A DNA stretch of 64,000 nt from Myxococcaceae bacterium (GCA_004297725.1 SCUS01000195.1:1-64000), one strand, 5' to 3'; shown: positions 35,107 to 44,235, counted from the stretch's first letter. Numbers and translations are program-made. The notes: generated by a model not told the origin, from the letters alone.

Positions 35107-36374
35107 CGCTGCACTCCTCCCGAGGGCGCCTGGTCGACGTGCTCGAGCTGCGCCAGCAGCTGCACCGCCGCGCGGTCTCCCGGGTACTGCCGCAAGAGCA
35201 GCTCCAGGTGGTGCCGCGCCTCGCCGGCCACCCCCGCGTCCTTCGTCAGCACCGCCAGGTTGTAGCGCGCCGAGTAGTGCCTCGGCTCGCGCCGCAGCGT
35301 CTTCAGGTAGGCCTCGCGCGCCTCGTTGTAGCGGCCCTCTCGCTGCGCCACCACGCCCAGGTTGTACGTCGCCCGAGGGTCATCCGGGCCGAGCGCCAGC
35401 GCCGCCATCACCGCCCGACGGGCGCCCGCGACGTCCGTCGCCCGAAGCGCCAGCGTCGTCTCCAGCAGCCGCGCGTCCAGCGTGGGCGAGCGCTCGATCG
35501 ACCGCCGCAGCGCAGCCCGGGCGCCCTCCGCGTCGCCCCTCGCGTCGAGCGCCATCGCCAGCGCCAGCGTGGCCCGCGCGTCGTCCGGGGCGAGCTCCAC
35601 CGCCCGCCTCGCGGCGCCCTCCGCCTCCGGCGAGGCCACCGGCAGCCGCGTCAGCGCCACCGCCCGCAGCACCGCGGAGGGCGCGTCGTCGTCGTCGATC
35701 GCCAGCGCCCGCTGCGCGTCCTGCGCCGCGGCGGCGTACTCGGCCGCGTCGACCCTCCGCTGCGCCCTCGCCGTCCAGCAGGGCCTCGCCCTCGGGCTCA
35801 ACCTCACGCAGCGGTCGAGCACCGCCAGCGCCTTCGCCGCGCCGTCGCGCTGCCTCCCCACGATGCGCGCCAGGATCACCTGCGCCTCGGCGTGGTCGGG
35901 GCGTCGGGCCACCACCGAGCGCCACATCGCCTCCGGGCTCCGCAGCCGCGGGAAGGAGAGCGCCGCGGTCACCAGCGCGAGCATCGCCCAGCCCACGGTG
36001 GCGCCGTTCTTCCACGAGGGCGGCGAGAGCCGACGCACCGCCGCGAGCAGCGTGAGCCACACGAGCGGACCCATCCAGCGCACCCCGTAGCCCAGCGGGA
36101 GCTCGCCCCGTGGGAGGGCCCAGCCGGTCACCGCCGCGGCGATCACCGTGAGCGTGGCCAGCGCCGCGAGGAGCGAGCGCAGCCGGGTCTGCTCGAGCGC
36201 GCGGACGCAGACCACCACCAGCAGCGTGAGGCCGAGCCAGCCCGCGAGGAGCTGCACCATCGCGGCGTCGCCGGAGGGGCGGGCGACGTCGAGCGGAGCG
36301 GCCCACGGGGCGAGCGCCTCCACCAGCAGGACCAGCGCCCGCCACGCGAGAAACCAGGTCTGCGAAGGGTTCAT
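35103..36374 (-). CDS. Membrane protein with TPR repeats
   Basis: A 423-residue protein. Three to four hydrophobic spans in the first 140 residues (LLAGWLGLTLLVVVCVRALE, LAALATLTVIAAAVTGWAL, VGWAMLALVTAALSFPRL) precede about 270 residues of TPR motifs such as AEYAAAAQDAQRALAIDDDD and RYNEAREAYLKTLRREP. The TM part with a short YGVRWMG loop recalls the C-terminal end of TMTC/O-mannosyltransferase-like proteins, possibly a truncated relative, but this is weak. Probably a membrane-anchored assembly scaffold. Coupled to the DUF423 gene. Confidence 0.82.
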   Translation of the reverse strand: MNPSQTWFLAWRALVLLVEALAPWAAPLDVARPSGDAAMVQLLAGWLGLTLLVVVCVRALEQTRLRSLLAALATLTVIAAAVTGWALPRGELPLGYGVRWMGPLVWLTLLAAVRRLSPPSWKNGATVGWAMLALVTAALSFPRLRSPEAMWRSVVARRPDHAEAQVILARIVGRQRDGAAKALAVLDRCVRLSPRARPCWTARAQRRVDAAEYAAAAQDAQRALAIDDDDAPSAVLRAVALTRLPVASPEAEGAARRAVELAPDDARATLALAMALDARGDAEGARAALRRSIERSPTLDARLLETTLALRATDVAGARRAVMAALALGPDDPRATYNLGVVAQREGRYNEAREAYLKTLRREPRHYSARYNLAVLTKDAGVAGEARHHLELLLRQYPGDRAAVQLLAQLEHVDQAPSGGVQR

Positions 36375-36467
36375 CGGTGGCGGCAGCAGGCGCCCGGGAG
36401 GGCGGTCGCGGAGGGCGGTGGGAGAGCGTATCGGCGGGGGCGTCCCATGGCGCGGGACGCTACCGCA

Positions 36468-37394
36468 TCAGCCCGCGTTCTTGAACACGGCCATCACGTC
36501 GGCGAGCAGCTTGAGCGCCTCGGGGCGAGGCCGCTGGAAGGCGTTGCGCCCCATGATCGAACCGAAGCCTCCGCCCGCGGCGATCTCCTTCACCTCGGCG
36601 AGCACGGCGGGGGTGTCCTTCGCCTCGCCGCCGGAGAAGATCACGATGCGCTTGCCGTTGAAGGCCGACTGCACGACGTGGCGGATGCGGTCGGTGAGCG
36701 TCGCGGTCGGGATGCTGTACTTCTCGAAGACCTTCTTGGCCTCGGACTGCTCGATGAAGTCCTTCGGCGGCTTGACCTTGATGATGTGCGCGCCGAGCTG
36801 CGCGGAGATCTGCGCGGCGTAGGCCACCACGTCGATGGCCGTCTCGCCGTCCTTGGTCACGCCCTCGCCCCGGGGGTAGGCCCAGAGCACCGTCGCCAGG
36901 CCCTTGCGCTTGGCCTCGTGGGTGATGGCGCGGAAGTCGTTGTACTGCTCGTTGCGGGCCGACGAGCCGGGGTAGATGGTGTAGCCGACCGCGGCGCAGC
37001 CGAGGCGCAGCGCGTCGTCGACGGAGGCGGTGATGGCCGAGCAGGCCGCGTGGCCCTTGGAGAGCGAGTCGCTGTTGTTGAGCTTCAGGATCAGCGGGAT
37101 CTCTCCGGCGTACCGGTCGGCCACGGCCTCGATGAAGCCGAGCGGCGCCGCGTAGGCGTTGCAGCCGGCGTCGACCGCGAGCTGGGCGTGGTACTCGGGG
37201 TCGTAGCCGCCGGGGTTGGGGGCGAAGGACCGCGCCGGGCCGTGCTCGAAGCCCTGGTCGACGGGCAGGATCACCAGGCGCCCGGTGCCCGCCAGCGTGC
37301 CGTGGTTGAGCAGCCGCACCAGGTTGGCGCGGGTGCCGGGGTTGTCGCTGCCGTACCAGGAGAGGATCTGTCGGACGCGGTCGGTGGGTGCCAT
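36468..37394 (-). CDS. fbaB: Class I fructose-bisphosphate aldolase (FbaB type)
   Basis: A 308-residue Schiff-base aldolase of the DhnA/FbaB type. ILPVDQGFEHGPARSFAPNP at the start, ILKLNNSDSL, the catalytic Lys in GAHIIKVKPPKDF, and phosphate-binding IFSGGEAKD and GFGSIMGRNAFQR. Splits fructose 1,6-bisphosphate to triose phosphates in glycolysis/gluconeogenesis without a metal. ATG at 37394. Single-gene unit with no coupling to neighbours. Confidence 0.95.
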   Translation of the reverse strand: MAPTDRVRQILSWYGSDNPGTRANLVRLLNHGTLAGTGRLVILPVDQGFEHGPARSFAPNPGGYDPEYHAQLAVDAGCNAYAAPLGFIEAVADRYAGEIPLILKLNNSDSLSKGHAACSAITASVDDALRLGCAAVGYTIYPGSSARNEQYNDFRAITHEAKRKGLATVLWAYPRGEGVTKDGETAIDVVAYAAQISAQLGAHIIKVKPPKDFIEQSEAKKVFEKYSIPTATLTDRIRHVVQSAFNGKRIVIFSGGEAKDTPAVLAEVKEIAAGGGFGSIMGRNAFQRPRPEALKLLADVMAVFKNAG

Positions 37395-37608
37395 GGGGCC
37401 TGTGTCTCCAGTGTGACGGGGGGACCATCGGACGGTGCGCCGATGGCGGGTTGTGTAGGGCCGCGGAACCGTACTCGAAGCCGCCGCGAAGGATCAATCG
37501 TGACGGAGCGCCCATCGCATCGAGAGCGGCGGTTGCGGGGGCGGTCGCGATGGAGCAAGAGTGAAGGAGAGACCGGGCCCTATGTGCCGGAGAGGAGTCG
37601 AGGCGTCG

Positions 37609-38295
37609 ATGACCTACCGAGATCCACGTGAAGCGCTGCAGGCGGAGAACGACTGCCTGCGACAAGAACTGAAGGAGGCCCAGGAGGAGCTCGCCGCCGC
37701 GCGATCGACCCCCGAGCCCAACGAGTACGAGCGGAGGCGCTGGGCCATGGGCATGCGCTGCCTCGGCAGCCTCGCGATGGTGGCGCCCTTCCTGGCCATG
37801 ATGTCCATGTGCGAGCACCGCGCGATGCGCCGCGCCGCGTGGCACTCCTCCATGGCCTCGTCGACGGCCTACGCCCCGCACATGGTCACCGGCCGCGGGG
37901 GCTGCCTCATGGCCTCGCCCTCCATGGGCTTCGAGCGCTTCACCCAGGCCATCGAGCGCCCGGCCCGCGTCACCGAGACCAGCAACGCCGGGCTCACCGC
38001 GGGCGCGGCGTGCACCGTGCGCGTCGCCCCGGTGGCCATGCGCGACTTCAACTGCCACGTCGAGGTGGTCTGCGACGGCCGCACCGTCTACGGCGCGCTG
38101 CCCACCGGCTACGCCCACTGCGACGTCGACCGCTCGAGGGTGACGCGCGCGTTCGATCCCGACCCCACCGGGGTCGACGGCGACGCGGCCATCACCGCGG
38201 ACATCGACAGCCACCGCGTGCTCATCGAAGACCGCTCGGGCAGCGCCATCTCGCGCACCCTGCTGACGCTCGATCAGCCCCCCGCGACCCGCTGA
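37609..38295 (+). CDS. Membrane-anchored protein with N-terminal coiled coil, unknown function
   Basis: A 228-residue protein from the ATG at 37609, with GAGG 5 bases before. Residues 5-35 form a short coiled coil (ALQAENDCLRQELKEAQEEL), followed by one hydrophobic segment (MRCLGSLAMVAPFLAMMSMC, about 50-68). The Cys-containing exported domain has CTVRVAPVAMRDFNCHVEVV and GALPTGYAHCDVD, beta-rich. Not recognised. Likely anchored in the inner membrane with the beta domain outside. 19 bases ahead of the AgmX-like gene, so probably co-transcribed. Confidence 0.75.
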   Translation: MTYRDPREALQAENDCLRQELKEAQEELAAARSTPEPNEYERRRWAMGMRCLGSLAMVAPFLAMMSMCEHRAMRRAAWHSSMASSTAYAPHMVTGRGGCLMASPSMGFERFTQAIERPARVTETSNAGLTAGAACTVRVAPVAMRDFNCHVEVVCDGRTVYGALPTGYAHCDVDRSRVTRAFDPDPTGVDGDAAITADIDSHRVLIEDRSGSAISRTLLTLDQPPATR

Positions 38296-38314
38296 GCCGG
38301 AGCCCATCACCCTC

Positions 38315-38935
38315 GTGAAGCACCCCCACTCCCTCGCCCTCGCCCTCTCGCTGGTGGCCGCCGCGGGCCTCGCCCTCGCGCAGCCCGCGCCCACCGGCGT
38401 CACGCCCTCGTCGATCCGCCGCTCCACCGCGGGATCGTCCAACCTCGGGGAGTTTCCCGAGGACTCCGGCGTGGCCGCTCCCCCGCCGGCCGCGATGCCT
38501 CGCGGAGAGGTCGGCGGCACCGGCACCGTCGACCACGAGCGAGGCCCCCAGGGGCAGCTCCGAGGCAGCTCCGGCGCGGCCCCCGGGGAGATCGACTACA
38601 GCCGCCCCATCGGCGCCGCCGACGTGGCCCGGCTGCTGCGCACCCAGGAGCCCCGCCTGCGCACCTGCTACGACGCCGCCCGCGCCACGCACCCGCGGCT
38701 CGCCGGCCGGGTGGCGCTGCGCCTGGTGGTGAGCCGCACCGGGGAGCTCACCAACGTCGAGGCCCAGGGCTTCCCAGACGCGCCGACGGTGGCCCCGTGC
38801 ATGGCCGCGGAGCTGCGCCAGGTGCGCTTCCCCCGCCCCGAGAGCGGCGTGCTGCCCTTCAACTACGCGATGAACTTCTCGCCCCCCGCCGCGCCCCCGC
38901 CGCGCAACGCCCGCTCACGTTCCCACAGCCGCTGA
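38315..38935 (+). CDS. Secreted AgmX/PglI C-terminal-domain protein
   Basis: A 206-residue protein, GTG at 38315, with signal peptide LALALSLVAAAGLALA. A low-complexity linker precedes a domain of about 90 residues: DVARLLRTQEPRLRTCYDAA, LRLVVSRTGELTNVEAQGFP and CMAAELRQVRFPRPESG. This is the AgmX/PglI C-terminal (TonB-like) domain known from myxobacterial gliding-motility and envelope proteins, with the conserved Cys pair. Probably periplasmic. Ends overlapping the 3' end of the convergent gene at 38915. A larger paralogue is at 54476. Confidence 0.82.
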   Translation: MKHPHSLALALSLVAAAGLALAQPAPTGVTPSSIRRSTAGSSNLGEFPEDSGVAAPPPAAMPRGEVGGTGTVDHERGPQGQLRGSSGAAPGEIDYSRPIGAADVARLLRTQEPRLRTCYDAARATHPRLAGRVALRLVVSRTGELTNVEAQGFPDAPTVAPCMAAELRQVRFPRPESGVLPFNYAMNFSPPAAPPPRNARSRSHSR

Positions 38936-39964
38936 TCGCCTCGCGGAGACGCGCACCGAGCCGCCAGGAGCCACGGTCACCGGGCTCCCGGCGATCGTCC
39001 AGGTCAGGGCGCTCGTGCCCATGTTGCTGAGCCAGGTCTCGCCCGAGCCGTCGGTGCGCGCCACGCTCGCCTCCGCGGCCTCGCCCTCGTCGGCGAGGGC
39101 CACCACGGCGCGCATCGATCCTCCCGGGGCGCTCCAGCTCATCTCGATGGCGGCGCCGGCGCGGTCGTCCCAGGGGACCGCGGTCTCGCGCACCGCGCAG
39201 GGCACCTCGACCGGAGGCACGAAGGTGGCCACCGAGGGGGTCGAGTCGTCGACGCGACGCGAGCTCATCAGGCAGAGCGCGTTGATGTCGATGGTCACCT
39301 GACCGTTGCCCAGCCGCCAGAGGTCGCCCTCGCGGGTGACCACCGCGGGAGAGCCGTAGTCGCGGTGGGCGATCACCGCGGTGCGAGCGAGCCTCGCGGC
39401 CGTCGGAGCAGGAGCGTAGGCGCCCCCCGACTGCGACGGAGCGCACGCCCCGGGGAAGACACCGCAAGGGTCGCCGGACGTCCCCTCCGGGGCCGTTGCG
39501 TCGGAGAAGAAGACCGAGGACGCGGGGCGCAGCGACTGACCCCGGCGGAAGCGCCAGGTGCGGCTCCAGCGGCCGTGCCGGAAGTGCGAGCGGTAGTGCC
39601 AGCGGTAGCCCTCGTAGGGGTAGTCGTCGGAGTAGGAATCCGCGGAGCCGTAGACGTCGATGCCGTCGAGCTCGATCACCTCGACCGAAGCGCGGGTGGC
39701 GGAGTCGGTGGCGCCCGACTGCTCGGGGCCTTCGCCCTCCCCGACCGCGACCGCAGTCGAGGCGGCGGAGGTGACGGAACGCGCGGCGAGAGGGCGAGCG
39801 ACCGGAGGGCGACGCGTGGGCGTCGGGAGAGACACCCGCGACCTGCCCATGGAGGGCACCAGGACGGGTCGATGGGGGATGCGCGCCATGAAGAGGAGCA
39901 GCGCCGAGGCCGCCGCCCACAGGCCGAGGAGAGCGTAGGACTCGAGGCGCCATGATCGCGTCAC
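38915..39964 (-). CDS. Membrane-anchored protein with beta-rich domain, unknown function
   Basis: Protein of 349 residues if the GTG at 39964 is used. This places the hydrophobic span (LESYALLGLWAAASALLLFM) at the N-terminus; the ORF extends to ATGs at 40072 and 40087, but that extension has low third-position GC and overlaps the divergent methyltransferase start. A Tyr/Arg/Trp-rich stretch (YPYEGYRWHYRSHFRHGRWS) follows a linker, then a C-terminal beta-domain with INALCLMSSRRVDDSTPSVA and SNMGTSALTWTIAGSPVTVA. Not recognised; likely exported and anchored. Converges on the AgmX-like gene with a 21-base overlap of 3' ends. Confidence 0.7.
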   Translation of the reverse strand: MTRSWRLESYALLGLWAAASALLLFMARIPHRPVLVPSMGRSRVSLPTPTRRPPVARPLAARSVTSAASTAVAVGEGEGPEQSGATDSATRASVEVIELDGIDVYGSADSYSDDYPYEGYRWHYRSHFRHGRWSRTWRFRRGQSLRPASSVFFSDATAPEGTSGDPCGVFPGACAPSQSGGAYAPAPTAARLARTAVIAHRDYGSPAVVTREGDLWRLGNGQVTIDINALCLMSSRRVDDSTPSVATFVPPVEVPCAVRETAVPWDDRAGAAIEMSWSAPGGSMRAVVALADEGEAAEASVARTDGSGETWLSNMGTSALTWTIAGSPVTVAPGGSVRVSARRSAAVGT

Positions 39965-40070
39965 GGGCAGTACTGACGCCCGTGGTGCCAGGAAGTTCCG
40001 TGGCGATCGACGAGGGGACGCGATCGACAGCGGGGCGCGGTCGGGTGTTTCCTCCAGGGCACCCACCGCC

Positions 40071-41555
40071 ATGATGCTCGCACCCATCGATCGCCTCTCG
40101 CTGCTCAGCTCCGCCCAGGCCGATGCGCTCCGGGCGAGGCTCGTCGAGGTCGCCTACGACGAGCGCGCCATCGCCCGCGGCGAGTCCATCGCCCCGGGGC
40201 TCTTCGACGCCCTCCGGCTCCCGCTGGTGCACGACGCGCTCTCGCTCGACGACGCGCCCGCCAGCGACCTCGCGCTGCTCTTCGCGTACATGGGGCGGGT
40301 CTCCCTGGAGCGCTTCGAGCGGGCGCTCACCCCCGCGCTCTCGGCCCTCGCGCTGGAGCTCGGACTCGTCACCCGCGGCGACGACGGCTCCGTCGCCTCA
40401 CCCTTCCTGCTCATGCCCTTCATGGGCCTCTGGATCATCTCCGACCCGCTCTCCCAGGACGGCGACGCGGTGATGGGTCCGGGCCCCACCACCCACGAGC
40501 TCGCCAGGCTGCTCCCCGCCAGGACTCCTCGCAGCGTCCTCGACGTCGGCTGCGGCGCCGGGACCTTCGCCCTCCTCGCGGCCGACCGCGGCTCCGCCGA
40601 GGCCGTCGGGGTCGACATCAACCCCCGCGCCGTCGAGCTCGCCCGCATCAACGCGCGGCTCAACGGGCTCTCCGCGGAGTTTCTCGCAGGCGACCTCTTC
40701 GCCCCGGTGGAGGGGCGCCGCTTCGACCTGGTGATCTCCCAGCCTCCCTTCGTCGCCCGCGCCCCCGAGGTCGACGCCGCGGTCTTCCTCCACGGCGGAA
40801 CCTACGGCGACGAGCTCGCCCTCTCCCTGATCGCCCGGTGCCCCCGGGTGCTCCTCCCCACCGGCCGAGCCCTGATGCTGCTCGACGCGCCGGTGCGCCC
40901 CGGGGCGCCGCTCCACCTGCGGCTGCGAGAGGCCCTCGGCGACGCTCCGGTCGACGTCGCGGTCTTCTCCACCCCGGGGATGTCCCCCGACCTCATGGCC
41001 GTCGGGTACACCGCGCGCTCGCTGGAGTCCCTCGAGGGATACGCCGCCACCGTGCGCCGCTACCGCCATCACCTCCGGGCGCTCGGGGTGACCGAGTTCT
41101 CCCACGCGATCGTGCTGCTGCTCCCGCCGGGAGGGCGCTTCAGCATCAGCCTCCCGGTGCGCTCGCTCTCCGCCCTCGACGGCGAGGCCATCGAGCGATG
41201 GTGCGACGCCATCGACCTCGCCTCGCGAGACCCCGACACCCTCCTCGCCGCCACGGTGCGCCCCGCCCCGGGGCTCGTCTTCGCCGAGGAGCGCGCGACC
41301 CCGGACCGCAGCGTGGAGCCCACCTGGAGGGTGCGCTCGGAGCGGGGCGTCGCGGTGAGCCGGGAGCTGAGCGAGGCGAGCTGGGCGCTGCTGGAGGCCA
41401 TCGCCACGCAGGAGACCGTCGCGGGCGCGGTCGAGGTCTACGCCGAGCTCTGCGGGGCGAGCGCAGAGGACGTGCGCGAGCAGGTGCTCGGCTTCGTTCG
41501 AGAGCACCTCGCCAAGGGGCTGCTGGCGTGGGAGCGAGGCGGAGCGTCGGGCTGA
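40071..41555 (+). CDS. Class I SAM-dependent methyltransferase, HemK-like
   Basis: A 494-residue protein. An N-terminal helical domain (1-140) resembles the one in PrmC/HemK-like enzymes. The SAM-binding motif VLDVGCGAGTFALLAADRG starts near 155, and VISQPPFVARAPEVD holds the catalytic motif as QPPF, where N-methylating enzymes of this type normally have NPPY or NPPF. The 200-residue C-terminal half (SLPVRSLSALDGEAIERWCD, SREVSEAS-like winged-helix segments) is extra. Probably methylates a protein glutamine/asparagine or an RNA/small molecule; the Gln in place of Asn questions the usual target. Divergent from the anchored protein at 39964. Confidence 0.85.
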   Translation: MMLAPIDRLSLLSSAQADALRARLVEVAYDERAIARGESIAPGLFDALRLPLVHDALSLDDAPASDLALLFAYMGRVSLERFERALTPALSALALELGLVTRGDDGSVASPFLLMPFMGLWIISDPLSQDGDAVMGPGPTTHELARLLPARTPRSVLDVGCGAGTFALLAADRGSAEAVGVDINPRAVELARINARLNGLSAEFLAGDLFAPVEGRRFDLVISQPPFVARAPEVDAAVFLHGGTYGDELALSLIARCPRVLLPTGRALMLLDAPVRPGAPLHLRLREALGDAPVDVAVFSTPGMSPDLMAVGYTARSLESLEGYAATVRRYRHHLRALGVTEFSHAIVLLLPPGGRFSISLPVRSLSALDGEAIERWCDAIDLASRDPDTLLAATVRPAPGLVFAEERATPDRSVEPTWRVRSERGVAVSRELSEASWALLEAIATQETVAGAVEVYAELCGASAEDVREQVLGFVREHLAKGLLAWERGGASG

Positions 41556-41655
41556 GGAGGAGATGGGCCTCGGGGTTGCGCCCGGGCCACTGCGGGTACC
41601 AGAAAAGAAGCATCGGCCCCGCAACGACCCGCCAGCGCACTGGGAGGCGACACCC

Positions 41656-41955
41656 ATGGACGAGCACCTCGACGAACGATGGAGCAGCGACCTCCCTCGC
41701 GGAGAGAACAGCACCGACCCGACGAAGCCCGGCGTCGAGCCCGGGCCGATCATCGTCCCTCCGCCGGAGACGCCCCCCGAAGAGCCGCCGCCACCGCTCG
41801 AGCCCGAGCCGCCGTGGCCGCCCTTTCCAGGGGTGATCCCCGAGACCTTCCCCCACCCGGAGCCCACCCCCGGCGCGCCGCAGCCCATCCACGAGCCGGT
41901 GCCCTTCGAGATCCCGGGGCCGCGGCCGCAGCCCATCCACTCCCCCGTCACCTGA
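41656..41955 (+). CDS. Proline-rich small protein
   Basis: A 99-residue protein from the ATG at 41656 (GGGAGG 8 bases upstream). After MDEHLDERWSSDLPRGENST it is mainly Pro and Glu: PIIVPPPETPPEEPPPPLEP and PGAPQPIHEPVPFEIPGPRP. No signal peptide or membrane span. Probably disordered. Short ORFs from an ATG at 41563 extend it without support. Convergent with the alkylation-repair fusion gene, 14 bases apart. Function unknown. Confidence 0.6.
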   Translation: MDEHLDERWSSDLPRGENSTDPTKPGVEPGPIIVPPPETPPEEPPPPLEPEPPWPPFPGVIPETFPHPEPTPGAPQPIHEPVPFEIPGPRPQPIHSPVT

Positions 41956-41969
41956 GCGCGTCGGAGGCT

Positions 41970-43151
41970 TCAGCCTCCGCGCAGCAGGTCGACCGCGCGC
42001 CAGAGGTACCAGCTCGCCACGGTGCGCCAGGGCCTCCAGCGCGCTCCCCGGCGGGCCACCGCCTCGGGCGACGGGAGCGCCTCGAGCCCGTACGCGAGCC
42101 GCACCCCGTTGCGCACGCCGTAGTCGCCCACCGGCAGCACGTCGGGTCGGCCCAGGGTGAACATCAGCAGCATCTCGGCGCTCCAGCGCCCGATGCCCCG
42201 CACGGCGGTGAGCCTCGCGATGATGTCCTCCTCGTCCATCAGCGCCATCTCGTCGAGCGAGGGGATCTCTCCTGCCAGCATCTTCGTCGCGAGGTCTCGC
42301 AGCGCGGCGACCTTCGCCCCGGAGAGCCCCGCGCCGCGGAGCTCGGCGTCGGAGAGGGCGAGCAGCCCGTCGGGCGCGGGGAAGCCCTCCGCCCCGCCGA
42401 GCGCCGCAACCCGGGCGTAGATGGTCGCCGCGGCCTTGCCCGTGAGCTGCTGGTAGACCACCGAGCGGGCCAGCGACTCGTAGCTGCTCGAGGTCTCCGA
42501 GCGGGTGAGCCCGAAGGGGCCGACCTTCGCGATGATCGCGCCCATCACCGGATCTCTCTCGGAGAGGGCCGCGACCGCCTCCGCGGCGTCGAAGTCCGGG
42601 GCGCCGACGCGCACCACCAGCGAGCGCAGGTGGTCGGAGAGGGAGGCCCCTTCGAGCGAGAGCAGCCGGGCCTTGGAGCGAAGGCCGCCGTGCGCGGAGA
42701 AGCCCCCGGGAGCGCCCCTCGCGGCCATCACCCGGTGGCAGGGGACGACCACCACGAAGGGGTTCTTCGCCATGGCGGTCCCGACCGCGCGAGAGAGCGT
42801 CGGGGAGCCGAGCTCACGGGCGAGCTCGCCGTAGCTGACCGTCCGTCCGGGGCCCACCCGGCGGGCCCGCTCATACACCTTCTGGTAAAAGGGAGGCACC
42901 GCGCTCATGTCGAGGGCGATGGTGGAGAGGTCCTCCTGGCCGTGCTCGAAGTGGCGCCGTAGCTGCTCGATCGCAGCGGCCACCGAGGGGGGCGGAGGAG
43001 CCAGCGTCGTGGGGAGAGGGCTCTGGGCCTGGAGGCGCTCCAGGGTGCGCTCGTCGGTCGCCTCGGGAAACTGCACCACCGTGATGCCGCGCTCGCTCCA
43101 GGCGACGCCCGCGCGGCCGAGGGCCGTGTCGAAGAGGCAGTGGCCGCTCAT
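41970..43151 (-). CDS. MGMT-AlkA alkylation repair fusion
   Basis: A 393-residue fusion. Residues 1-170 are an O6-methylguanine-DNA methyltransferase (Ogt/Ada C-domain) with the suicide site VVVPCHRVMAARGAPGGFSA (Cys138) and its helix-turn-helix VSYGELARELGSPTLSRAVG. Residues 172-393 are a 3-methyladenine DNA glycosylase of the HhH-GPD superfamily: SLARSVVYQQLTGKAAATIY, hairpin LTAVRGIGRWSAEMLLMFTL and catalytic Asp343 in LPVGDYGVRN. One polypeptide would remove both O6-alkyl and N-alkyl lesions. There is no N-terminal Ada metal-binding or AraC domain. ATG at 43151. Confidence 0.93.
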   Translation of the reverse strand: MSGHCLFDTALGRAGVAWSERGITVVQFPEATDERTLERLQAQSPLPTTLAPPPPSVAAAIEQLRRHFEHGQEDLSTIALDMSAVPPFYQKVYERARRVGPGRTVSYGELARELGSPTLSRAVGTAMAKNPFVVVVPCHRVMAARGAPGGFSAHGGLRSKARLLSLEGASLSDHLRSLVVRVGAPDFDAAEAVAALSERDPVMGAIIAKVGPFGLTRSETSSSYESLARSVVYQQLTGKAAATIYARVAALGGAEGFPAPDGLLALSDAELRGAGLSGAKVAALRDLATKMLAGEIPSLDEMALMDEEDIIARLTAVRGIGRWSAEMLLMFTLGRPDVLPVGDYGVRNGVRLAYGLEALPSPEAVARRGARWRPWRTVASWYLWRAVDLLRGG

Positions 43152-43166
43152 CGGAGGGGATGCGCC

Positions 43167-43628
43167 TCAGCGGCCCGAGCGCTGGAGGGCCTGCTGGAGC
43201 TCGGTCTGGCTGATGGGCCGACAGGGCGTGCCGGGGGGATGGTTGTGCACGACCCACAGGCCGGGAGCGAGCCCCTCGGCGGCGCCCGACGGAGCGGGCG
43301 CGGCGGCCATCGGCGCGGGAGCGGGCGCGGGCATCGGGGCGGAGGCGGAAGGCGCGGGAGCGGGCGACGGAGCGGGCAGAGGCGGCATCGGGGTGACGGG
43401 CATCGGGGCGCCGGCCAGGGGGATGTTGGGGATGTGGTCGGGGTCGATGCGAATCGGCTCCAGCACCAGCGCGCCACCGGCGTCGCGAGCGGCCGGCGGA
43501 GGCGGCGGATCGTGCGGCGGCGGAGGATTGGGGGCGTATCGCGGCCCGCTCGACTGACAGGCGCCGAGGAGGGTCGCCAGCGCCGGGAGGGTGGTGGTCA
43601 CCAGTGAAGGGCGTGGCTTGCGTCTCAT
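43167..43628 (-). CDS. Proline-rich lipoprotein
   Basis: A 153-residue lipoprotein from the ATG at 43628. Signal PSLVTTTLPALATLLGAC has lipobox LLGAC, followed by a long Pro/Ala/Ser linker (PAPSPAPAPSASAPMPAPAP) and a short conserved-looking tail (GLAPGLWVVHNHPPGTPCRP, ISQTELQQALQRSGR). No recognised family. Upstream in-frame ATGs (43637, 43727) would only add a non-signal extension. Same strand as the repair fusion, 15 bases upstream of it. Confidence 0.7.
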   Translation of the reverse strand: MRRKPRPSLVTTTLPALATLLGACQSSGPRYAPNPPPPHDPPPPPAARDAGGALVLEPIRIDPDHIPNIPLAGAPMPVTPMPPLPAPSPAPAPSASAPMPAPAPAPMAAAPAPSGAAEGLAPGLWVVHNHPPGTPCRPISQTELQQALQRSGR

Positions 43629-43735
43629 GGGGCGCATCGGACACGCGGCCCGCGAGGCTGTCAACGCGACGCCCGCTCGACGTAGCGCGGAGAGCGTATT
43701 GACGAGGCGGTTCGTCCGGGAGATCACTCCGGGCG

Positions 43736-44206
43736 ATGCATCCCAACGCCGCGCTGATCGACGAGTTCTACAAGGCCTTCGCGGTGTGTGACGCCGAGCG
43801 GATGGTCGCCTGCTACCACCCCGACGTGCACTTCAGCGACCCGGTGTTCACCGACCTCCGCGGCGACCGCGCGGGGGCCATGTGGCGCATGCTCGCCGCG
43901 CGCGCCAAGGACCTGAAGATCGTCCACTCGGGCGTCTCCGCCGACGACCGCGAGGGCCGCGCCCACTGGGAGGCGGACTACACCTTCGGCGCCACCGGAC
44001 GCCCGGTGCACAACGTCATCGACGCTCGCTTCACCTTCCGCGACGGCAAGATCGTCCGGCACGTCGACACCTTCGACCTGCACCGCTGGGCGGGCATGGC
44101 GCTGGGCCTCACCGGCAAGCTCCTCGGCTGGCTCCCGCCGGTGCAGAACGGCGTCCGGAAGAAGGCCCTCCAGGGCCTCGACGCCTTCATCGCCAGTCGC
44201 GCCTGA
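43736..44206 (+). CDS. SnoaL-like / NTF2-fold protein
   Basis: A 156-residue protein of the NTF2-like superfamily: LIDEFYKAFAVCDAERMVAC, YHPDVHFSDPVF, HWEADYTFGATGRPVHNVI and ARFTFRDGKIVRHVDTFDLH. This is the SnoaL-like cone fold that commonly binds hydrophobic or polyketide-type ligands or acts as an isomerase/hydrolase. No signal peptide. The function of this member is not deducible. ATG at 43736. Divergent from the lipoprotein at 43628 and followed 29 bases later by another lipoprotein gene. Confidence 0.85.
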   Translation: MHPNAALIDEFYKAFAVCDAERMVACYHPDVHFSDPVFTDLRGDRAGAMWRMLAARAKDLKIVHSGVSADDREGRAHWEADYTFGATGRPVHNVIDARFTFRDGKIVRHVDTFDLHRWAGMALGLTGKLLGWLPPVQNGVRKKALQGLDAFIASRA

Positions 44207-44235
44207 GCGCGGCTCTTTTGGTAGCCTGTGGCCCA

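Noticed and set aside
41962..41979. CGGAGGC-TTCA-GCCTCCG hairpin as a terminator
   Set aside because: It overlaps the final codons and stop of the repair fusion gene and has no T-run, so it was not called.
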